64,000 bases of DNA from Kingella negevensis (GCF_030177895.1 NZ_CP123448.1:1550001-1614000), one strand, 5' to 3'. Shown: positions 18,847 through 28,906, counted from the first letter of the stretch. Numbers and translations are program-made. Notes: a model not told the origin generated them from the letters alone.

Positions 18847-20805
18847 ATGAAAAAAACTGTCTTAACATTTGCATTGAGCGCATTGTTTGCCAACTTTGCT
18901 CACGCCGACCAAATCCAGTTCCGCGTGATTGAAACCAGCGACATTCACACAAACTTAACCGATTTCAACTATTACAAAGATAAAGCCGAACCACAATACG
19001 GCATTACGCGCACTGCCACGTTAATCCACGCCGCGCGCGCAGAAAATCCGAACAGCATTTATGTGGACAACGGCGACTTAATCCAAGGCGCACCGATTGG
19101 TGATTACATGGCTGCCAAAGGTTTGCAAGGCAAAGACAAACACCCGTCTTACGTTGCCTTGGAATACTTGGACGCGACTGCCAGCACTTTGGGCAACCAC
19201 GAATTTAACTTCGGCTTGGATTTCTTAGACAAAGCCTTGAAAAATACAAAAGTACCCGTTGTGAACGCCAATGTGGTGGACGCGAAAACAGGCAAAAACC
19301 GCTTCACGCCATACATCATCAAAACTGTGAAACTGAAAGACACCAACGGCAAAATCCACCGCGTGAAAGTCGGCATTTTGGGTTTGGTAACGCCGCAAAT
19401 CATGCAATGGGACAAACGCAACTTGGAAGGCAAAGTGCGCGTGAATGACATCGTGGAAACTGCGAAACACTATGTTCCTGAGCTGAAACGCAAAGGCGCA
19501 GACGTGGTGATTGTGTTGAACCACAGCGGCTTGGGCGACGCGAAAGACAATTACAAAACAGGTCAAGAAAACACCACGTTTGAGTTGAGCAAAATCGCTG
19601 GCGTGGACGCGGTGGCGTTTGGACACTCACACGCGCAGTTCCCTGGTAAAGATTTCGCCAATCTGTCTTCAGAAATCGACATCAATAAAGGCACAATTCA
19701 CGGCGTAGCTTCAACCATGCCAGGACAATTCGGTAGCCATGTTGGCGTGATGGATTTAACGCTGGATAACTCGTCAGGCAAATGGAAAACCGTAAGCAGC
19801 AAAGCGCAATTACGCGCGATTTATGACGGCGCAGCCAAAAAACCATTGGTGGAAAACGATGAAAAATTGGTTCAACTGATGAAACCGTATCACGATGGCA
19901 CACGTGAATTTTCTGGCAAACCGATTGGCAAAGCGTCTGAAGATATGTTCAGCTTCTTAACTTTGGTGCAAGACGACCCAACCATGCAAATTGTGAGCCA
20001 AGCGCAAACGGATTATGTGCAAAAAGTCTTCCGAAATGACGCGAAATATAAAGATTTGCCTGTGTTGAGCGCGGTTGCACCGTTTAAAGCTGGCGGTCGC
20101 AAAAATGACCCGAATGCGTACACTGAAGTTCGCAAAGGCGAATTGAGTTTCCGCAATGCGGCGGATTTGTATGTTTACCCGAATACTTTGTATGCGGTGA
20201 AAGTTTCAGGCAGCGAATTGCGCGAATGGCTGGAATGTTCCGCAGGCATGTATAACCGCATTGACCCAAACAGCACGCAACCGCAAGCCTTGCTGAATTG
20301 GGACGGTTTCCGCACTTATAATTTTGACGTGATTGATGGCGTGAATTATGAAGTGGACGTTACGCAACCTGCGCGTTATGACGGTTCGTGCAAATTGGTA
20401 AATGCGAACAGCCATCGCATTAACAAATTGACGTATCAAGGCAAACCTGTGGCGGAGAACGCTGAATTTATTGTGGCGACAAACAATTATCGCGCGACTG
20501 GCGGTAGCTTTGCTGGCACGGGCGATAAACACATTGTTTATGTTGCGCCTGATGAAAACCGTCAAGTGTTGGCAAACTATATTAGCGAATACAGCAAACA
20601 GCACGGCGTAATCAATCCAAGCGCGGACAATAACTGGACGTTTGCGCCGATTGCGAACCCTAATTTGAACGTGTATTTTGAAACGGCAAATAGCGACACG
20701 GCGCGTGAGTTTATTAAGGCGAAAGCGGTTCGTCCTTATACGTTTGAGCGCGTTGATGATGCTGGGTTTGCGGTTTATAAGATTGATTTGAGCGGGAAGA
20801 AATAA
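18847..20805 (+). CDS. cpdB: Periplasmic 2',3'-cyclic-nucleotide 2'-phosphodiesterase/3'-nucleotidase
   Basis: 652 residues, the usual CpdB length. The signal peptide is residues 1-20, cleaved after FAHA. The metallophosphoesterase domain carries the metal ligands in SDIHTN (about 30-35), [25 protein letters not shown] and [10 protein letters not shown]. The C-terminal 5'-nucleotidase domain binds the nucleoside. It hydrolyses 2',3'-cyclic nucleotides from RNA breakdown in the periplasm, releasing nucleosides and phosphate. Divergent from yacG and closed by a strong nested hairpin. Confidence 0.95.
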   Translation: MKKTVLTFALSALFANFAHADQIQFRVIETSDIHTNLTDFNYYKDKAEPQYGITRTATLIHAARAENPNSIYVDNGDLIQGAPIGDYMAAKGLQGKDKHPSYVALEYLDATASTLGNHEFNFGLDFLDKALKNTKVPVVNANVVDAKTGKNRFTPYIIKTVKLKDTNGKIHRVKVGILGLVTPQIMQWDKRNLEGKVRVNDIVETAKHYVPELKRKGADVVIVLNHSGLGDAKDNYKTGQENTTFELSKIAGVDAVAFGHSHAQFPGKDFANLSSEIDINKGTIHGVASTMPGQFGSHVGVMDLTLDNSSGKWKTVSSKAQLRAIYDGAAKKPLVENDEKLVQLMKPYHDGTREFSGKPIGKASEDMFSFLTLVQDDPTMQIVSQAQTDYVQKVFRNDAKYKDLPVLSAVAPFKAGGRKNDPNAYTEVRKGELSFRNAADLYVYPNTLYAVKVSGSELREWLECSAGMYNRIDPNSTQPQALLNWDGFRTYNFDVIDGVNYEVDVTQPARYDGSCKLVNANSHRINKLTYQGKPVAENAEFIVATNNYRATGGSFAGTGDKHIVYVAPDENRQVLANYISEYSKQHGVINPSADNNWTFAPIANPNLNVYFETANSDTAREFIKAKAVRPYTFERVDDAGFAVYKIDLSGKK

Positions 20806-20807
20806 TT

Positions 20808-20880
20808 AACGCAGCCTGAAAAAACGCGATTGAGTTTTTTGTGAACTCAATCGCGTTTTTTTGGTTTTCAGGCTGCGTTT
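20808..20880 (+). terminator. Nested terminator after cpdB
   Basis: An inner stem AACGCGATTGAGTT/AACTCAATCGCGTT followed by seven T, enclosed by an outer uptake-sequence pair AACGCAGCCTGAAAA/TTTTCAGGCTGCGTT. Confidence 0.9.
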
Positions 20881-20889
20881 CAGGAGACG

Positions 20890-21012
20890 ATAAAAAGTAC
20901 ACAGTTGTAGGGTGCGCCCCACGCACCAAAATATTCAGGCAGCCTGAAATCTTGATTTGATTTAAGAAATGGTGCGCGGGGCACACCCTACGTAAAACTT
21001 GCTGTGTACTGA
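20890..21012. repeat. Dispersed palindromic element with GTACACAG...CTGTGTAC ends, copy 1
   Basis: Outer arms AGTACACAG/CTGTGTACT enclose inner arms GTAGGGTGCGC/GTGCGCGGGGCACACCCTAC. A related element at 47332-47441 has CAGTACACGA-type outer arms and a TAGGGTGGGTTT inner palindrome. An uptake sequence lies in the centre. No coding frame. Confidence 0.6.
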
Positions 21013-21036
21013 AATGCAGCCTGAAAACGTTTTCCT

Positions 21037-21293
21037 TTACAAACGATAGCTATACCCTACATTAAACAAAACAGGGCGTTTGTTGTGGCGTTGTCTGATA
21101 CATAAATGGCATCGCCTGCAGACCACTCGTCGCTTTCTTTAAAGGGTTTAATTTAATGATTTTGCGGATAGTTGCGATTCGGCAGCCCTGCGCATTATTG
21201 CAAGCAACATCAGTCGCATACGCAGGTGCAGCGAAGACCATAGCCAATGTTATGGGTAATGTTTTCAATAAAGTTTTAGGTAGGTTTTTTCAT
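21037..21293 (-). pseudogene. Remnant of an outer-membrane beta-barrel protein gene
   Basis: The 5' part encodes a signal peptide (NLPKTLLKTLPITLAMVFAA-PAYAT) but is one base out of frame with ATG 21293, because of an A tract of six after the start codon. The 3' part encodes DEWSAGDAIYVSDNA in one frame and NKRPVLFNVGYSYRL-stop in another. The last stretch ends in the aromatic-x-Leu form of Gram-negative barrel proteins. Only about 85 codons remain, so nearly the whole barrel has been deleted and two frameshifts are present. The parent family (TonB-dependent receptor or other porin-like protein) cannot be fixed. Confidence 0.65.
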
Positions 21294-21328
21294 CGTATAA
21301 AGTCCTATATTTAATTACAACAAACACG

Positions 21329-21363
21329 AAAGGCAGCCTGAAAATGATTTTTAGGCTGCCTTC
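21329..21363. terminator. Uptake-sequence hairpin downstream of lpxB
   Basis: AAGGCAGCCTGAAAAT pairs with ATTTTTAGGCTGCCTT, directly after the lpxB stop on the minus strand. Confidence 0.75.
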
Positions 21364-21366
21364 AAA

Positions 21367-22515
21367 CTATCGCGCTTCCGCCAACACAGCGTCTGCTGCT
21401 AATTTATCGGTATCCAATTTCAGCATTTCGTGCAATTTCACAAAATCCGCTTCCAGTTCCGCCACTTTTTCAGGCTGCCGATACCAGTCCAACATCGCTT
21501 CCGCCAATTTCTCCGGCGTAGCATCTTTTTGTAGCAATTCAGGCACGGCAGATTTGTTCAACAAAATATTGGGCAGACCAACGTGTTCCACTTGAATTTT
21601 GTGTTTCACAATCCAATAAGTGAGCGGTGCGATTTTGTAGCTGATGACCATCGGGCGTTTGCACAAAGCCACTTCCAACGTTGCTGTGCCACTGGTTACC
21701 AACACTACATCAGCCGCAGTGCAAGCCCACGCGGTGTGCGATGATTGCAAACGCAACGGCAGTTTTTCAAATTCAGGCTGCGATAAATGGTGTTGCAAAC
21801 GCTCACGCGCAATCGCGGTGGGATAAGGCGAAATAAATTGCGCGTTAGGCAATTCACGCAAAATCAGTTGCGCGGCGCGGAAATAAATCGGTGCCATGTT
21901 GTCGATTTCAGCAACTTGGCTGCCTGCTAAAATAACAAAAATGGGCGTGTCTGCGTCCAATTTCAAACGTTCACGCGCGGCGGCTTTGTCGGCAATCATG
22001 GGTAGCGCTTGCGCCAACGGATGTCCAACAAATAGGGCGCGTCCGCCTGCGGCTTCGTAGAGCGGTGCTTCCATGGGAAACAAGCACAACACTTGGTTCA
22101 CTTGTTTGACGATTTTGTTCACGCGCTCGCGTTTCCATGCCCACACGGACGGGGAAACGTAGTGTAGCGTGGGAATGTAGGCGGCTTTGAGTTGCTCTGC
22201 CACGCCAAGATTGAAATCGGGTGCGTCTATACCAATGAAAACGTTGGGGCGAATGTTTTTCAGTTGCGCGACCAATTCGCGGCGAATTTTGAGAATTTCG
22301 GGTAGACGTTTAATCACTTCTGCATAACCGCGCACGGCTAGACGTTCTTGGTCAAACAGGCTTTGGCAGCCTGCGGCTATCATGCGAGGGCCGCCGATGC
22401 CGATGAATTGGGCATCTGGGCGTTGTTTTTTGATGGCTTCGATGAGGTGTGCGCCGAGTAAATCACCAGAGGCTTCGCCTGCGCATAGGGCGATGGTTAG
22501 GGGTTTGTTGGACAT
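21367..22515 (-). CDS. lpxB: Lipid-A-disaccharide synthase
   Basis: 382 residues from ATG 22515. Joins UDP-2,3-diacylglucosamine and lipid X into the lipid A disaccharide at the inner membrane (GT19 family). Motifs: LCAGEASGDLLGAHLIEAIK at the N-terminus, GIDAPDFNLG near residue 90, YVSPSVWAWKRERV, and SGTATLEVALCKRPMVISYK near the C-terminus. A longer upstream frame without ribosome site is rejected. It is not next to lpxA/lpxD here. Confidence 0.95.
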   Translation of the reverse strand: MSNKPLTIALCAGEASGDLLGAHLIEAIKKQRPDAQFIGIGGPRMIAAGCQSLFDQERLAVRGYAEVIKRLPEILKIRRELVAQLKNIRPNVFIGIDAPDFNLGVAEQLKAAYIPTLHYVSPSVWAWKRERVNKIVKQVNQVLCLFPMEAPLYEAAGGRALFVGHPLAQALPMIADKAAARERLKLDADTPIFVILAGSQVAEIDNMAPIYFRAAQLILRELPNAQFISPYPTAIARERLQHHLSQPEFEKLPLRLQSSHTAWACTAADVVLVTSGTATLEVALCKRPMVISYKIAPLTYWIVKHKIQVEHVGLPNILLNKSAVPELLQKDATPEKLAEAMLDWYRQPEKVAELEADFVKLHEMLKLDTDKLAADAVLAEAR

Positions 22516-22591
22516 TTTTTTTGAGTGTTTGGTTTGTTTGCAAATTGGGCGTGATTGTATCGTGAAATGGGGTTTCAGGCTGCGTTTTGTA

Positions 22592-23227
22592 TTATGCAAC
22601 GACCCAATCATAAAAATATTTAAACAACCCAAACGCAAGCCACCACATGCCAATCCCGATAAGCGTTTCCAACACTTTCCAAGCGCGTGGATTGGCGAAA
22701 ATCGGGCGGAGCAATCGCGCCCCGTAGCTCAGTCCAAAAAACCAAATAAATGATGCGGACAATGCGCCAATCAAAAACCAAATTTTGTCGGCAAACGTGA
22801 GCGTGGCAGCGATTCCGCCCACGAGCATAATCGTGTCAATGTAAACGTGTGGATTGAGCAGCGTTACAGCGAGCGTGCCTAAAATGGCTTTTTTCAGGCT
22901 GCTTTGTGGGGCGTTTTCTGCGTCTGCGACCAATGTGGCTTGGTTTGGGGATAACGCGGAACGAAATGAGTTCAGTCCATACCAAAATAGGAATAAGCCA
23001 CCGCCGAGTGAAAGCAGGGCGGATAAAACGGGGCTTTGGCTCAATAGGTTGCCCATGCCCAAAATGCCTGCGCTAATAAGTACAAAATCGCATAAAAAAC
23101 AAGTGAGTGCGACAAAGAAGATGTGTTGGCGTAGCAAGCCTTGTTTTAATACATAAGCATTTTGTGCGCCGATTGCCATGATTAAGCCGCCTGATACGGC
23201 AAAGCCTTTGATGATTGTGGATAACAT
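22592..23227 (-). CDS. LysE/ArgO-type amino acid exporter
   Basis: 211 residues with about six hydrophobic helices. LysE superfamily: GLIMAIGAQNAYVLKQGL at the N-terminus and the conserved TLLNPHVYIDTIMLVGG in the fourth helix match the ArgO/LysE branch that exports arginine or lysine across the inner membrane. The central loop is short. No LysG/ArgP regulator is adjacent. Substrate inferred from family only. Confidence 0.88.
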   Translation of the reverse strand: MLSTIIKGFAVSGGLIMAIGAQNAYVLKQGLLRQHIFFVALTCFLCDFVLISAGILGMGNLLSQSPVLSALLSLGGGLFLFWYGLNSFRSALSPNQATLVADAENAPQSSLKKAILGTLAVTLLNPHVYIDTIMLVGGIAATLTFADKIWFLIGALSASFIWFFGLSYGARLLRPIFANPRAWKVLETLIGIGMWWLAFGLFKYFYDWVVA

Positions 23228-23278
23228 TGTGTATAACCTTTGGAAATGTGGTGTATAAGGCAGCCTGAAAACTACTTG

Positions 23279-23395
23279 GTAGGGATAGGGTTTATCCCTG
23301 TCCTTGCGGTTTTTAAGAAACTTGTAGGCTGGGTTATAACCCAGCGATTTTCAGGCTGCAAAATTTGCTGGGTCGCGACCCAGTCTACGGGGTTT
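23279..23395. repeat. Palindromic repeats upstream of the exporter gene
   Basis: Inverted pairs TAGGGATAGG/TATCCCT, GCTGGGT/ACCCAGC and GCTGGGTCGCGACCCAG. They resemble the TAGGGTGGGT-type palindromes elsewhere in the window but lack the CAGTACACGA outer ends. No open frame. Confidence 0.5.
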
Positions 23396-23452
23396 CTGAA
23401 TATTGTCAAAATGTCAGGCATGAATGCACCGACCTACAAGTTTGTTATCAAA

Positions 23453-23483
23453 AAAAGCAGCCTGAAAGTATTTTCAGGCTGCC
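23453..23483. terminator. Uptake-sequence hairpin downstream of ubiM
   Basis: GCAGCCTGAAA/TTTCAGGCTGC stem with A and T flanks, 20 bases after the stop of the minus-strand hydroxylase gene. Confidence 0.7.
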
Positions 23484-23502
23484 AATAGTTTATAGCGATG
23501 AA

Positions 23503-24681
23503 TTAACCTGTTAATTGTTTGCTAATCAGTTTTTTCAACGGTGGCAAATTGTTGCTCACACGCAACGCTACACCGCGCAACAATTTAGCTGGCGCAGAAT
23601 CAGTTGTGAAAAACGTAACCATCGCATTTGTGCCGTGATAAAGCGGACGAGTGTGAAGCTGGTGTTTGAAGTTGTAAGATTCAAGCAAGTCTTTTGCCGC
23701 GATGTCTTTGCCACTTTGCTGCGCTTTCAAAATCAATTTAGACAGGGTTTCTGTGCTTTCCAAGCCCAAGTTCCAACCGTGCGCGGTAACAGGGTGCATG
23801 CCCACAGCAGCGTCACCAATCAAGGCGCAACGTGTGCCGTAGAACGTGCTGGCGTGTGCGCCAACCAATGGATAGCTGTGAACCGTGCCTGCGATTTCCA
23901 TTTCACCCAAGCGGTTGTTCAGCATTTTTTGCGCTTCTTTGGCGAGCTGTTCAGGCTGCAAATCCAGTAATTCGTGCGCTTTAGTGTTGGTAATTGTGAT
24001 GACGCAGTTGGTCAAATGCTCTTCCAATGGCAACAAGGCAAGCGTGCGGCCATATAAGAAACATTCGCTGGCGGTGTGTTGGTTGGACAGCGTGTGTTTG
24101 GTGCGGAACACAATCACGGTGCGACCGAAGTCGTGCATATCCGCAGCGATGCCTAATTGACGGCGCGTATTGGAAAAACGGCTGTCGGCAGCAATCAATA
24201 AACGCGCGGTAATCGTGTCGCCATTTTCTAGCTCAACTAAGGCGCGTTGTTCGTTGGTTTCAACGTGTTTCACGCCGATGTCGCAGAGCAATTTCACGTT
24301 GCTGCATTCGACAACTTCTTCGTATGCGGCGCGGCGAATGTTGTGGTTGGAAATCAAATAACCCAAGCGGTCAGTTTTGCCACCACGCGCTTGAGTGGGT
24401 TCAGGGAAGTGTAGGGTATAGTCTGACGTGCCGTTGAACACTTTGGCATCGCGTAGGCGGTAAATTTCGTCTTTGGGAATGCGTTGCCACATGCCTAAGT
24501 TTTGCATGATTTCGCGCGATAAGTGTGTGAGCGCGATTTCACGTCCATCGTAGGCAGGGGTTTTCAGGCTGTCTTCAGGCGATTTCTCTACGATAGTGAT
24601 ATTCAAGTTGCTGCTTTTTAATTGACGCGCAAACGCTAAACCAGCAGGTCCGCCGCCAACGATGACGATATCTGTATCCAT
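23503..24681 (-). CDS. ubiM: FAD-dependent ubiquinone hydroxylase, UbiM-like
   Basis: 392 residues of the UbiH/UbiF/COQ6 family. FAD-binding GGGPAGLAFARQL at residues 9-21, the second FAD motif YLISNHNIRRAAYEEV near 108-123, and GDAAVGMHPVTAHGWNLGLE near 290. The family adds hydroxyl groups to the ubiquinone ring. Neisseria carries a UbiM member in place of several separate hydroxylases, and this protein fits that branch by taxonomy and the TAHGWNLGLE motif (GQGLN in UbiH/F). The exact ring position is an inference. Confidence 0.8.
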   Translation of the reverse strand: MDTDIVIVGGGPAGLAFARQLKSSNLNITIVEKSPEDSLKTPAYDGREIALTHLSREIMQNLGMWQRIPKDEIYRLRDAKVFNGTSDYTLHFPEPTQARGGKTDRLGYLISNHNIRRAAYEEVVECSNVKLLCDIGVKHVETNEQRALVELENGDTITARLLIAADSRFSNTRRQLGIAADMHDFGRTVIVFRTKHTLSNQHTASECFLYGRTLALLPLEEHLTNCVITITNTKAHELLDLQPEQLAKEAQKMLNNRLGEMEIAGTVHSYPLVGAHASTFYGTRCALIGDAAVGMHPVTAHGWNLGLESTETLSKLILKAQQSGKDIAAKDLLESYNFKHQLHTRPLYHGTNAMVTFFTTDSAPAKLLRGVALRVSNNLPPLKKLISKQLTG

Positions 24682-24699
24682 GATGTCTTCTCTCTTTTT

Positions 24700-25035
24700 G
24701 AGTTCCGCTTAATGAAAGCAATAAAAAAGGGCTATTGTACGCTAATGCAGCCTGAAAATGTATGTTTACCTATTTCAATGATTTCATGAAGCCTAAAAAC
24801 ACAATCATATAAAAATAAAAAGCTATCTGTTTTTGTAGATTGATAGATTATTTGTGCATTTAAACTTCAATAGCATCTAAAAATAAGTTAAAACACAGAA
24901 AAAAAGAACGCCGTGTCGCACCAAAAGCATCGTAATGCACACGTTAATAAAACTTTCAGGCTGCCTTTGGAAAATAAGGCAGCCTGAAACCGTTTTTTGC
25001 AGCCTGAAAATACTTTTTGCGCTTGAAATTAAAAG
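24700..25035. other. Spacer between ubiM and rplC
   Basis: AT-rich non-coding DNA with a cluster of uptake sequences at about 24953-25013. No rpsJ gene or remnant is visible, although rpsJ normally opens the operon that follows. Confidence 0.6.
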
Positions 25036-25041
25036 TTTTTC

Positions 25042-25070
25042 TTGAAACATAAATGCAAGTTTGCTATAGT
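25042..25070 (+). promoter_or_regulatory. Promoter of the rplC-rpsQ operon
   Basis: TTGAAA at 25042-25047 and TATAGT at 25065-25070 with a 17-base spacer, about 90 bases before rplC. Confidence 0.78.
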
Positions 25071-25076
25071 TGCGAG

Positions 25077-25105
25077 CTTAGCATTTTTGCTAAGTCCCTT
25101 TTTTG
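25077..25105 (+). promoter_or_regulatory. Leader hairpin with T run before rplC (possible attenuator)
   Basis: CTTAGCA/TGCTAAG stem around TTTT, followed by CCCTTTTTTG, placed just after the promoter. It looks like a terminator in the leader and could attenuate the operon; L4-dependent attenuation is known in Escherichia coli, but no homology is claimed. Confidence 0.5.
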
Positions 25106-25158
25106 TCCATTCAAGATTGCCCAATCGTAGGTAATCCCTTAATTACAAGGAAATAATC

Positions 25159-25806
25159 ATGACTTTAGGTCTGGTTGGACGCAAAGTTGGTATGACTCGT
25201 ATTTTCAACGAACAAGGTGCTTCTATCCCTGTTACCGTGTTGGAAATGTCTGCTAACCGCGTTGCCCAAGTAAAATCCAAAGAGACTGACGGCTACACTG
25301 CTGTTCAAGTTACATTTGGTGAGAAAAAAGCGAATCGTGTAAACAAAGCTGAAGCTGGTCATTTCGCCAAAGCTGGCATTGAAGCTGGTCGTGGCTTGCA
25401 CGAATTCCCTGTTTCTGAAGAAAAAGCTGCTGAGCTGAAAGCTGGCGATGTAATTACTGTTGAATTGTTCCAAGCAGGTCAATTGGTAGACATTACTGGC
25501 ACAAGTAAAGGTAAAGGCTTCTCTGGTACGATTAAACGCCACAACTTCGGCTCACAACGTACTTCTCATGGTAACTCACGTTCGCACCGTGTTCCAGGTT
25601 CTATCGGCATGGCACAAGACCCAGGTCGCGTATTCCGTGGTAAACGCATGGCTGGTCAATATGGTAACACTCAATCAACCGTACAACATTTGGAAATCGT
25701 ACGCGTTGATGTAGAACGCAACTTGTTGTTGGTGAAAGGTGCTGTTCCAGGTGCTGCAAACAGCAACGTAGTTGTTCGCCACAGCGTTAAGAAAGCAGGT
25801 GCGTAA
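25159..25806 (+). CDS. rplC: 50S ribosomal protein L3
   Basis: 215 residues. One of two proteins that start 50S assembly; its long loop ([23 protein letters not shown] region, about residues 125-150) reaches the peptidyl-transferase centre. Normally the second gene of the S10 operon after rpsJ; here it is the first. Its stop overlaps the rplD start (TAATG). Confidence 0.97.
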   Translation: MTLGLVGRKVGMTRIFNEQGASIPVTVLEMSANRVAQVKSKETDGYTAVQVTFGEKKANRVNKAEAGHFAKAGIEAGRGLHEFPVSEEKAAELKAGDVITVELFQAGQLVDITGTSKGKGFSGTIKRHNFGSQRTSHGNSRSHRVPGSIGMAQDPGRVFRGKRMAGQYGNTQSTVQHLEIVRVDVERNLLLVKGAVPGAANSNVVVRHSVKKAGA

Positions 25807-26426
25807 TGGAATTGAAACTGATTAATGCACAAGGTCAAGTTTCAGGCAGCGTTGCTGGTTCTGATGCCTTGTTTGCTCGTGAATACAATGAAGCTTTGGT
25901 TCACCAATTGGTTACGGCTTATTTGGCAAATGCTCGTTCAGGCAACCGTGCTCAAAAAACTCGTGCTGAAGTGAAACATTCAACTAAAAAACCTTGGCGT
26001 CAAAAAGGTACAGGTCGTGCGCGTTCTGGTATGACTTCGTCTCCATTGTGGCGTAAAGGTGGTCGCGCATTCCCGAACAAACCTGACGAAAACTTCACTC
26101 AAAAAGTGAACCGTAAAATGTACCGTGCTGGTATGGCTACAATTTTGTCTCAATTGGTTCGTGATGAGCGTCTGTTCGTAATCGAAAATTTGTCTGCAGC
26201 TACTCCTAAAACCAAAGAATTTGCTGACCAAGTGAAAAATTTGGGTATGGAACAAGTGTTGTTTGTAACTAAACAATTAGACGAAAACGTATACTTGTCT
26301 TCACGCAACTTGCCAAACGTATTGGTATTGGAAGCTACTCAAGCTGACCCTTACAGCTTGTTGCGCTACAAAAAAGTTGTGCTGACTAAAGATGCAGTTG
26401 CACAGTTAGAGGAGCAATGGGTATGA
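25806..26426 (+). CDS. rplD: 50S ribosomal protein L4
   Basis: 206 residues. Lines the peptide exit tunnel with an extended loop ([25 protein letters not shown] is the family stretch near residues 60-85); in Escherichia coli it also represses the S10 operon. Coupled to rplC and, through ATGA, to rplW. Confidence 0.97.
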   Translation: MELKLINAQGQVSGSVAGSDALFAREYNEALVHQLVTAYLANARSGNRAQKTRAEVKHSTKKPWRQKGTGRARSGMTSSPLWRKGGRAFPNKPDENFTQKVNRKMYRAGMATILSQLVRDERLFVIENLSAATPKTKEFADQVKNLGMEQVLFVTKQLDENVYLSSRNLPNVLVLEATQADPYSLLRYKKVVLTKDAVAQLEEQWV

Positions 26427-26737
26427 ATCAAGAACGTTTGATGAAAGTGATTTTGGCACCTGTTGTTTCAGAAAAAAGCAATATGCTGGCTGAAAAACGC
26501 AACCAAATGGTTTTCAAAGTGCTGAAAGATGCAACTAAAACTGAAATTAAAGCAGCAGTAGAATTGTTGTTTAATGTTCAAGTTGCTTCTGTTACGACTA
26601 CTACTACTAAAGGTAAAACTAAACGCTTTGGTCGTACTTTGGGTCGTCGCAGCGATGTGAAAAAAGCTTATGTAAGCTTAGTTGCTGGTCAAGAGCTTGA
26701 TTTGGAAGCAGCTGCAGCCGCTGCAGATAAGGAATAA
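26423..26737 (+). CDS. rplW: 50S ribosomal protein L23
   Basis: 104 residues from ATG 26423. This start is chosen over ATG 26417 because AGAGGAG (26408-26414) is then eight bases away and the start overlaps the rplD stop as ATGA. L23 sits at the tunnel exit and docks trigger factor and SRP. Typical N-terminus [15 protein letters not shown]. Confidence 0.94.
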   Translation: MNQERLMKVILAPVVSEKSNMLAEKRNQMVFKVLKDATKTEIKAAVELLFNVQVASVTTTTTKGKTKRFGRTLGRRSDVKKAYVSLVAGQELDLEAAAAAADKE

Positions 26738-26739
26738 GC

Positions 26740-27573
26740 ATGGCTATCGTAAAAATGAAACCGACCTCTGCTGGTCGTCGCGGCATGGTTCGCGTCGTAA
26801 CAGAAGGTTTGTACAAAGGCGCGGCTTATGCTCCTTTGTTGGAAAAGAAAAATTCGACTGCTGGTCGTAACAACAACGGTCATATCACTACTCGCCACAA
26901 AGGCGGTGGTCATAAACACCACTACCGTATTGTAGACTTTAAACGTAACAAAGACGGTATTCCTGCAAAAGTAGAACGCATTGAATACGACCCAAACCGT
27001 ACTGCGCACATCGCCTTGTTGTGCTACGCTGACGGTGAACGTCGTTACATCATTGCTCCACGTGGCATTCAAGCTGGTGCGGTATTGGTGTCAGGTTCTG
27101 AAGCAGCGATTAAAGTAGGTAACACTTTGCCTATCCGCAATATCCCAGTTGGTACAACTATTCACTGTATCGAAATGAAACCTGGTAAAGGCGCACAAAT
27201 TGCACGTTCTGCTGGTGCTTCCGCTGTATTGTTGGCAAAAGAAGGTATCTACGCGCAAGTTCGTTTGCGTTCTGGTGAAGTTCGTCGCATCCACGTTGAT
27301 TGCCGTGCAACTATCGGTGAAGTGGGCAACGAAGAACAAAGCCTGAAGAAAATTGGTAAAGCAGGTGCGAACCGTTGGCGTGGTATTCGTCCAACAGTAC
27401 GTGGCGTGGTAATGAACCCTGTAGATCACCCACATGGTGGTGGTGAAGGTCGTACTGGCGAAGCTCGCGAACCAGTTAGCCCATGGGGTACACCTGCTAA
27501 AGGTTACCGTACACGTAATAACAAACGTACAGACAATATGATTGTCCGTCGTCGTTACTCTAATAAAGGTTAA
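26740..27573 (+). CDS. rplB: 50S ribosomal protein L2
   Basis: 277 residues. Core 23S-binding protein needed for subunit joining and peptidyl transfer. Contains the conserved [13 protein letters not shown] motif near residues 225-240 with the essential histidine. Two bases after rplW. Confidence 0.98.
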   Translation: MAIVKMKPTSAGRRGMVRVVTEGLYKGAAYAPLLEKKNSTAGRNNNGHITTRHKGGGHKHHYRIVDFKRNKDGIPAKVERIEYDPNRTAHIALLCYADGERRYIIAPRGIQAGAVLVSGSEAAIKVGNTLPIRNIPVGTTIHCIEMKPGKGAQIARSAGASAVLLAKEGIYAQVRLRSGEVRRIHVDCRATIGEVGNEEQSLKKIGKAGANRWRGIRPTVRGVVMNPVDHPHGGGEGRTGEAREPVSPWGTPAKGYRTRNNKRTDNMIVRRRYSNKG

Positions 27574-27578
27574 TTGAC

Positions 27579-27857
27579 ATGGCTCGTTCATTGAAAAAAG
27601 GTCCATACGTTGACCTGCATTTGCTGAAAAAAGTGGATACAGCTCGTGCCACTAACGACAAACGTCCAATCAAAACATGGTCTCGTCGTTCTACTATTTT
27701 GCCTGATTTTATCGGTTTGACTATCGCTGTTCACAATGGTCGTACACACGTACCTGTATTCATCAGCGACAACATGGTTGGTCATAAATTGGGTGAATTC
27801 TCATTGACTCGTACCTTTAAAGGTCATTTAGCTGATAAAAAAGCTAAGAAAAAATAA
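27579..27857 (+). CDS. rpsS: 30S ribosomal protein S19
   Basis: 92 residues. Head protein of the small subunit, near S13. N-terminus [19 protein letters not shown] and the [16 protein letters not shown] motif are typical. Five bases after rplB. Confidence 0.97.
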   Translation: MARSLKKGPYVDLHLLKKVDTARATNDKRPIKTWSRRSTILPDFIGLTIAVHNGRTHVPVFISDNMVGHKLGEFSLTRTFKGHLADKKAKKK

Positions 27858-27865
27858 GGTGAAAC

Positions 27866-28195
27866 ATGAGAGTATCTGCACAACATAACAACGCACGCAT
27901 CTCTGCTCAAAAAGCTCGCTTGGTAGCAGACATGATTCGTGGTAAAGACGTTGCCCAAGCTCTGAATATCTTGGCATTCAGCCCTAAAAAAGGCGCGGAA
28001 TTGATTAAGAAAGTTTTGGAATCTGCTATTGCCAATGCTGAGCACAACAACGGTGCTGACATTGATGAGTTGAAAGTCGTAACGATTTTCGTGGATAAAG
28101 GTCCTAGCCTGAAACGCTTCCAAGCTCGTGCAAAAGGTCGCGGCAACCGCATTGAAAAACAAACTTGCCACATCAACGTGGTAGTAGGCAACTAA
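27866..28195 (+). CDS. rplV: 50S ribosomal protein L22
   Basis: 109 residues. Its beta-hairpin ([15 protein letters not shown] near residues 80-95) reaches the exit tunnel beside L4 and is a site of macrolide-resistance mutations; no insertion or deletion is apparent here. Start [20 protein letters not shown] is typical. Confidence 0.97.
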   Translation: MRVSAQHNNARISAQKARLVADMIRGKDVAQALNILAFSPKKGAELIKKVLESAIANAEHNNGADIDELKVVTIFVDKGPSLKRFQARAKGRGNRIEKQTCHINVVVGN

Positions 28196-28204
28196 GGAAT
28201 AACC

Positions 28205-28906
28205 ATGGGACAAAAAATCCATCCAGTTGGTTTCCGACTGGCTGTCAATAAAGACTGGTCTTCAAAATGGTTTGCAAAAAGCACCGAGTTTGCCGCTGTT
28301 TTGAAACAAGACATTGATGTTCGTGAATATTTAGAAAAACGCTTGGCTAATGCTTCTGTTGGTCGCGTTGTGATTGAACGCCCTGCAAAATCTGCTCGCA
28401 TCACCATTCACACGGCTCGCCCTGGTGTGGTGATTGGTCAAAAAGGTGCAGACATTGAAGTGTTGAAGCGCGATTTGGAAAAATTGCTAGGTGTTGCAGT
28501 TCACGTTAATATCGAAGAAATCCGTAAACCAGAATTGGACGCTCAATTGATTGCTGACGGTATCGCTCAACAATTAGAAAAACGTGTTCAATTCCGCCGT
28601 GCCATGAAACGCGCTATGCAAAATGCAATGCGCGCTGGTGCAAAAGGTATCAAAATCATGACTTCGGGCCGTTTGAATGGTGCTGATATTGCGCGTAGCG
28701 AATGGTATCGTGAAGGTCGTGTGCCATTGCACACATTGCGTGCTGACGTAGATTACGCAACTAGCGAAGCCTTGACTACTTACGGTATCATTGGCTTAAA
28801 AGTGTGGGTTTACAAAGGTGAAGCGGGTCAAGTTCAAGTAAAACCTGAACAACGCGAAAACCGTCGTAGTAACAGAAAGGGTGGTCGAAATGCTGCAGCC
28901 AACTAG
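28205..28906 (+). CDS. rpsC: 30S ribosomal protein S3
   Basis: 233 residues. mRNA entry-site protein with an N-terminal KH domain ([20 protein letters not shown]). The C-terminus is basic ([15 protein letters not shown]) and overlaps the start of rplP by 17 bases. Confidence 0.97.
   Translation: MGQKIHPVGFRLAVNKDWSSKWFAKSTEFAAVLKQDIDVREYLEKRLANASVGRVVIERPAKSARITIHTARPGVVIGQKGADIEVLKRDLEKLLGVAVHVNIEEIRKPELDAQLIADGIAQQLEKRVQFRRAMKRAMQNAMRAGAKGIKIMTSGRLNGADIARSEWYREGRVPLHTLRADVDYATSEALTTYGIIGLKVWVYKGEAGQVQVKPEQRENRRSNRKGGRNAAAN

Noticed and set aside
23228..23502. Palindromic GCTGGGTCGCGACCCAG region as a riboswitch for the exporter gene
   Set aside because: No known amino-acid riboswitch core is recognisable; similar palindromes elsewhere indicate a repeat.
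24700..25158. Search for rpsJ or a remnant before rplC
   Set aside because: No frame or fragment resembling S10 is seen on either strand; the region is AT-rich spacer with uptake sequences.
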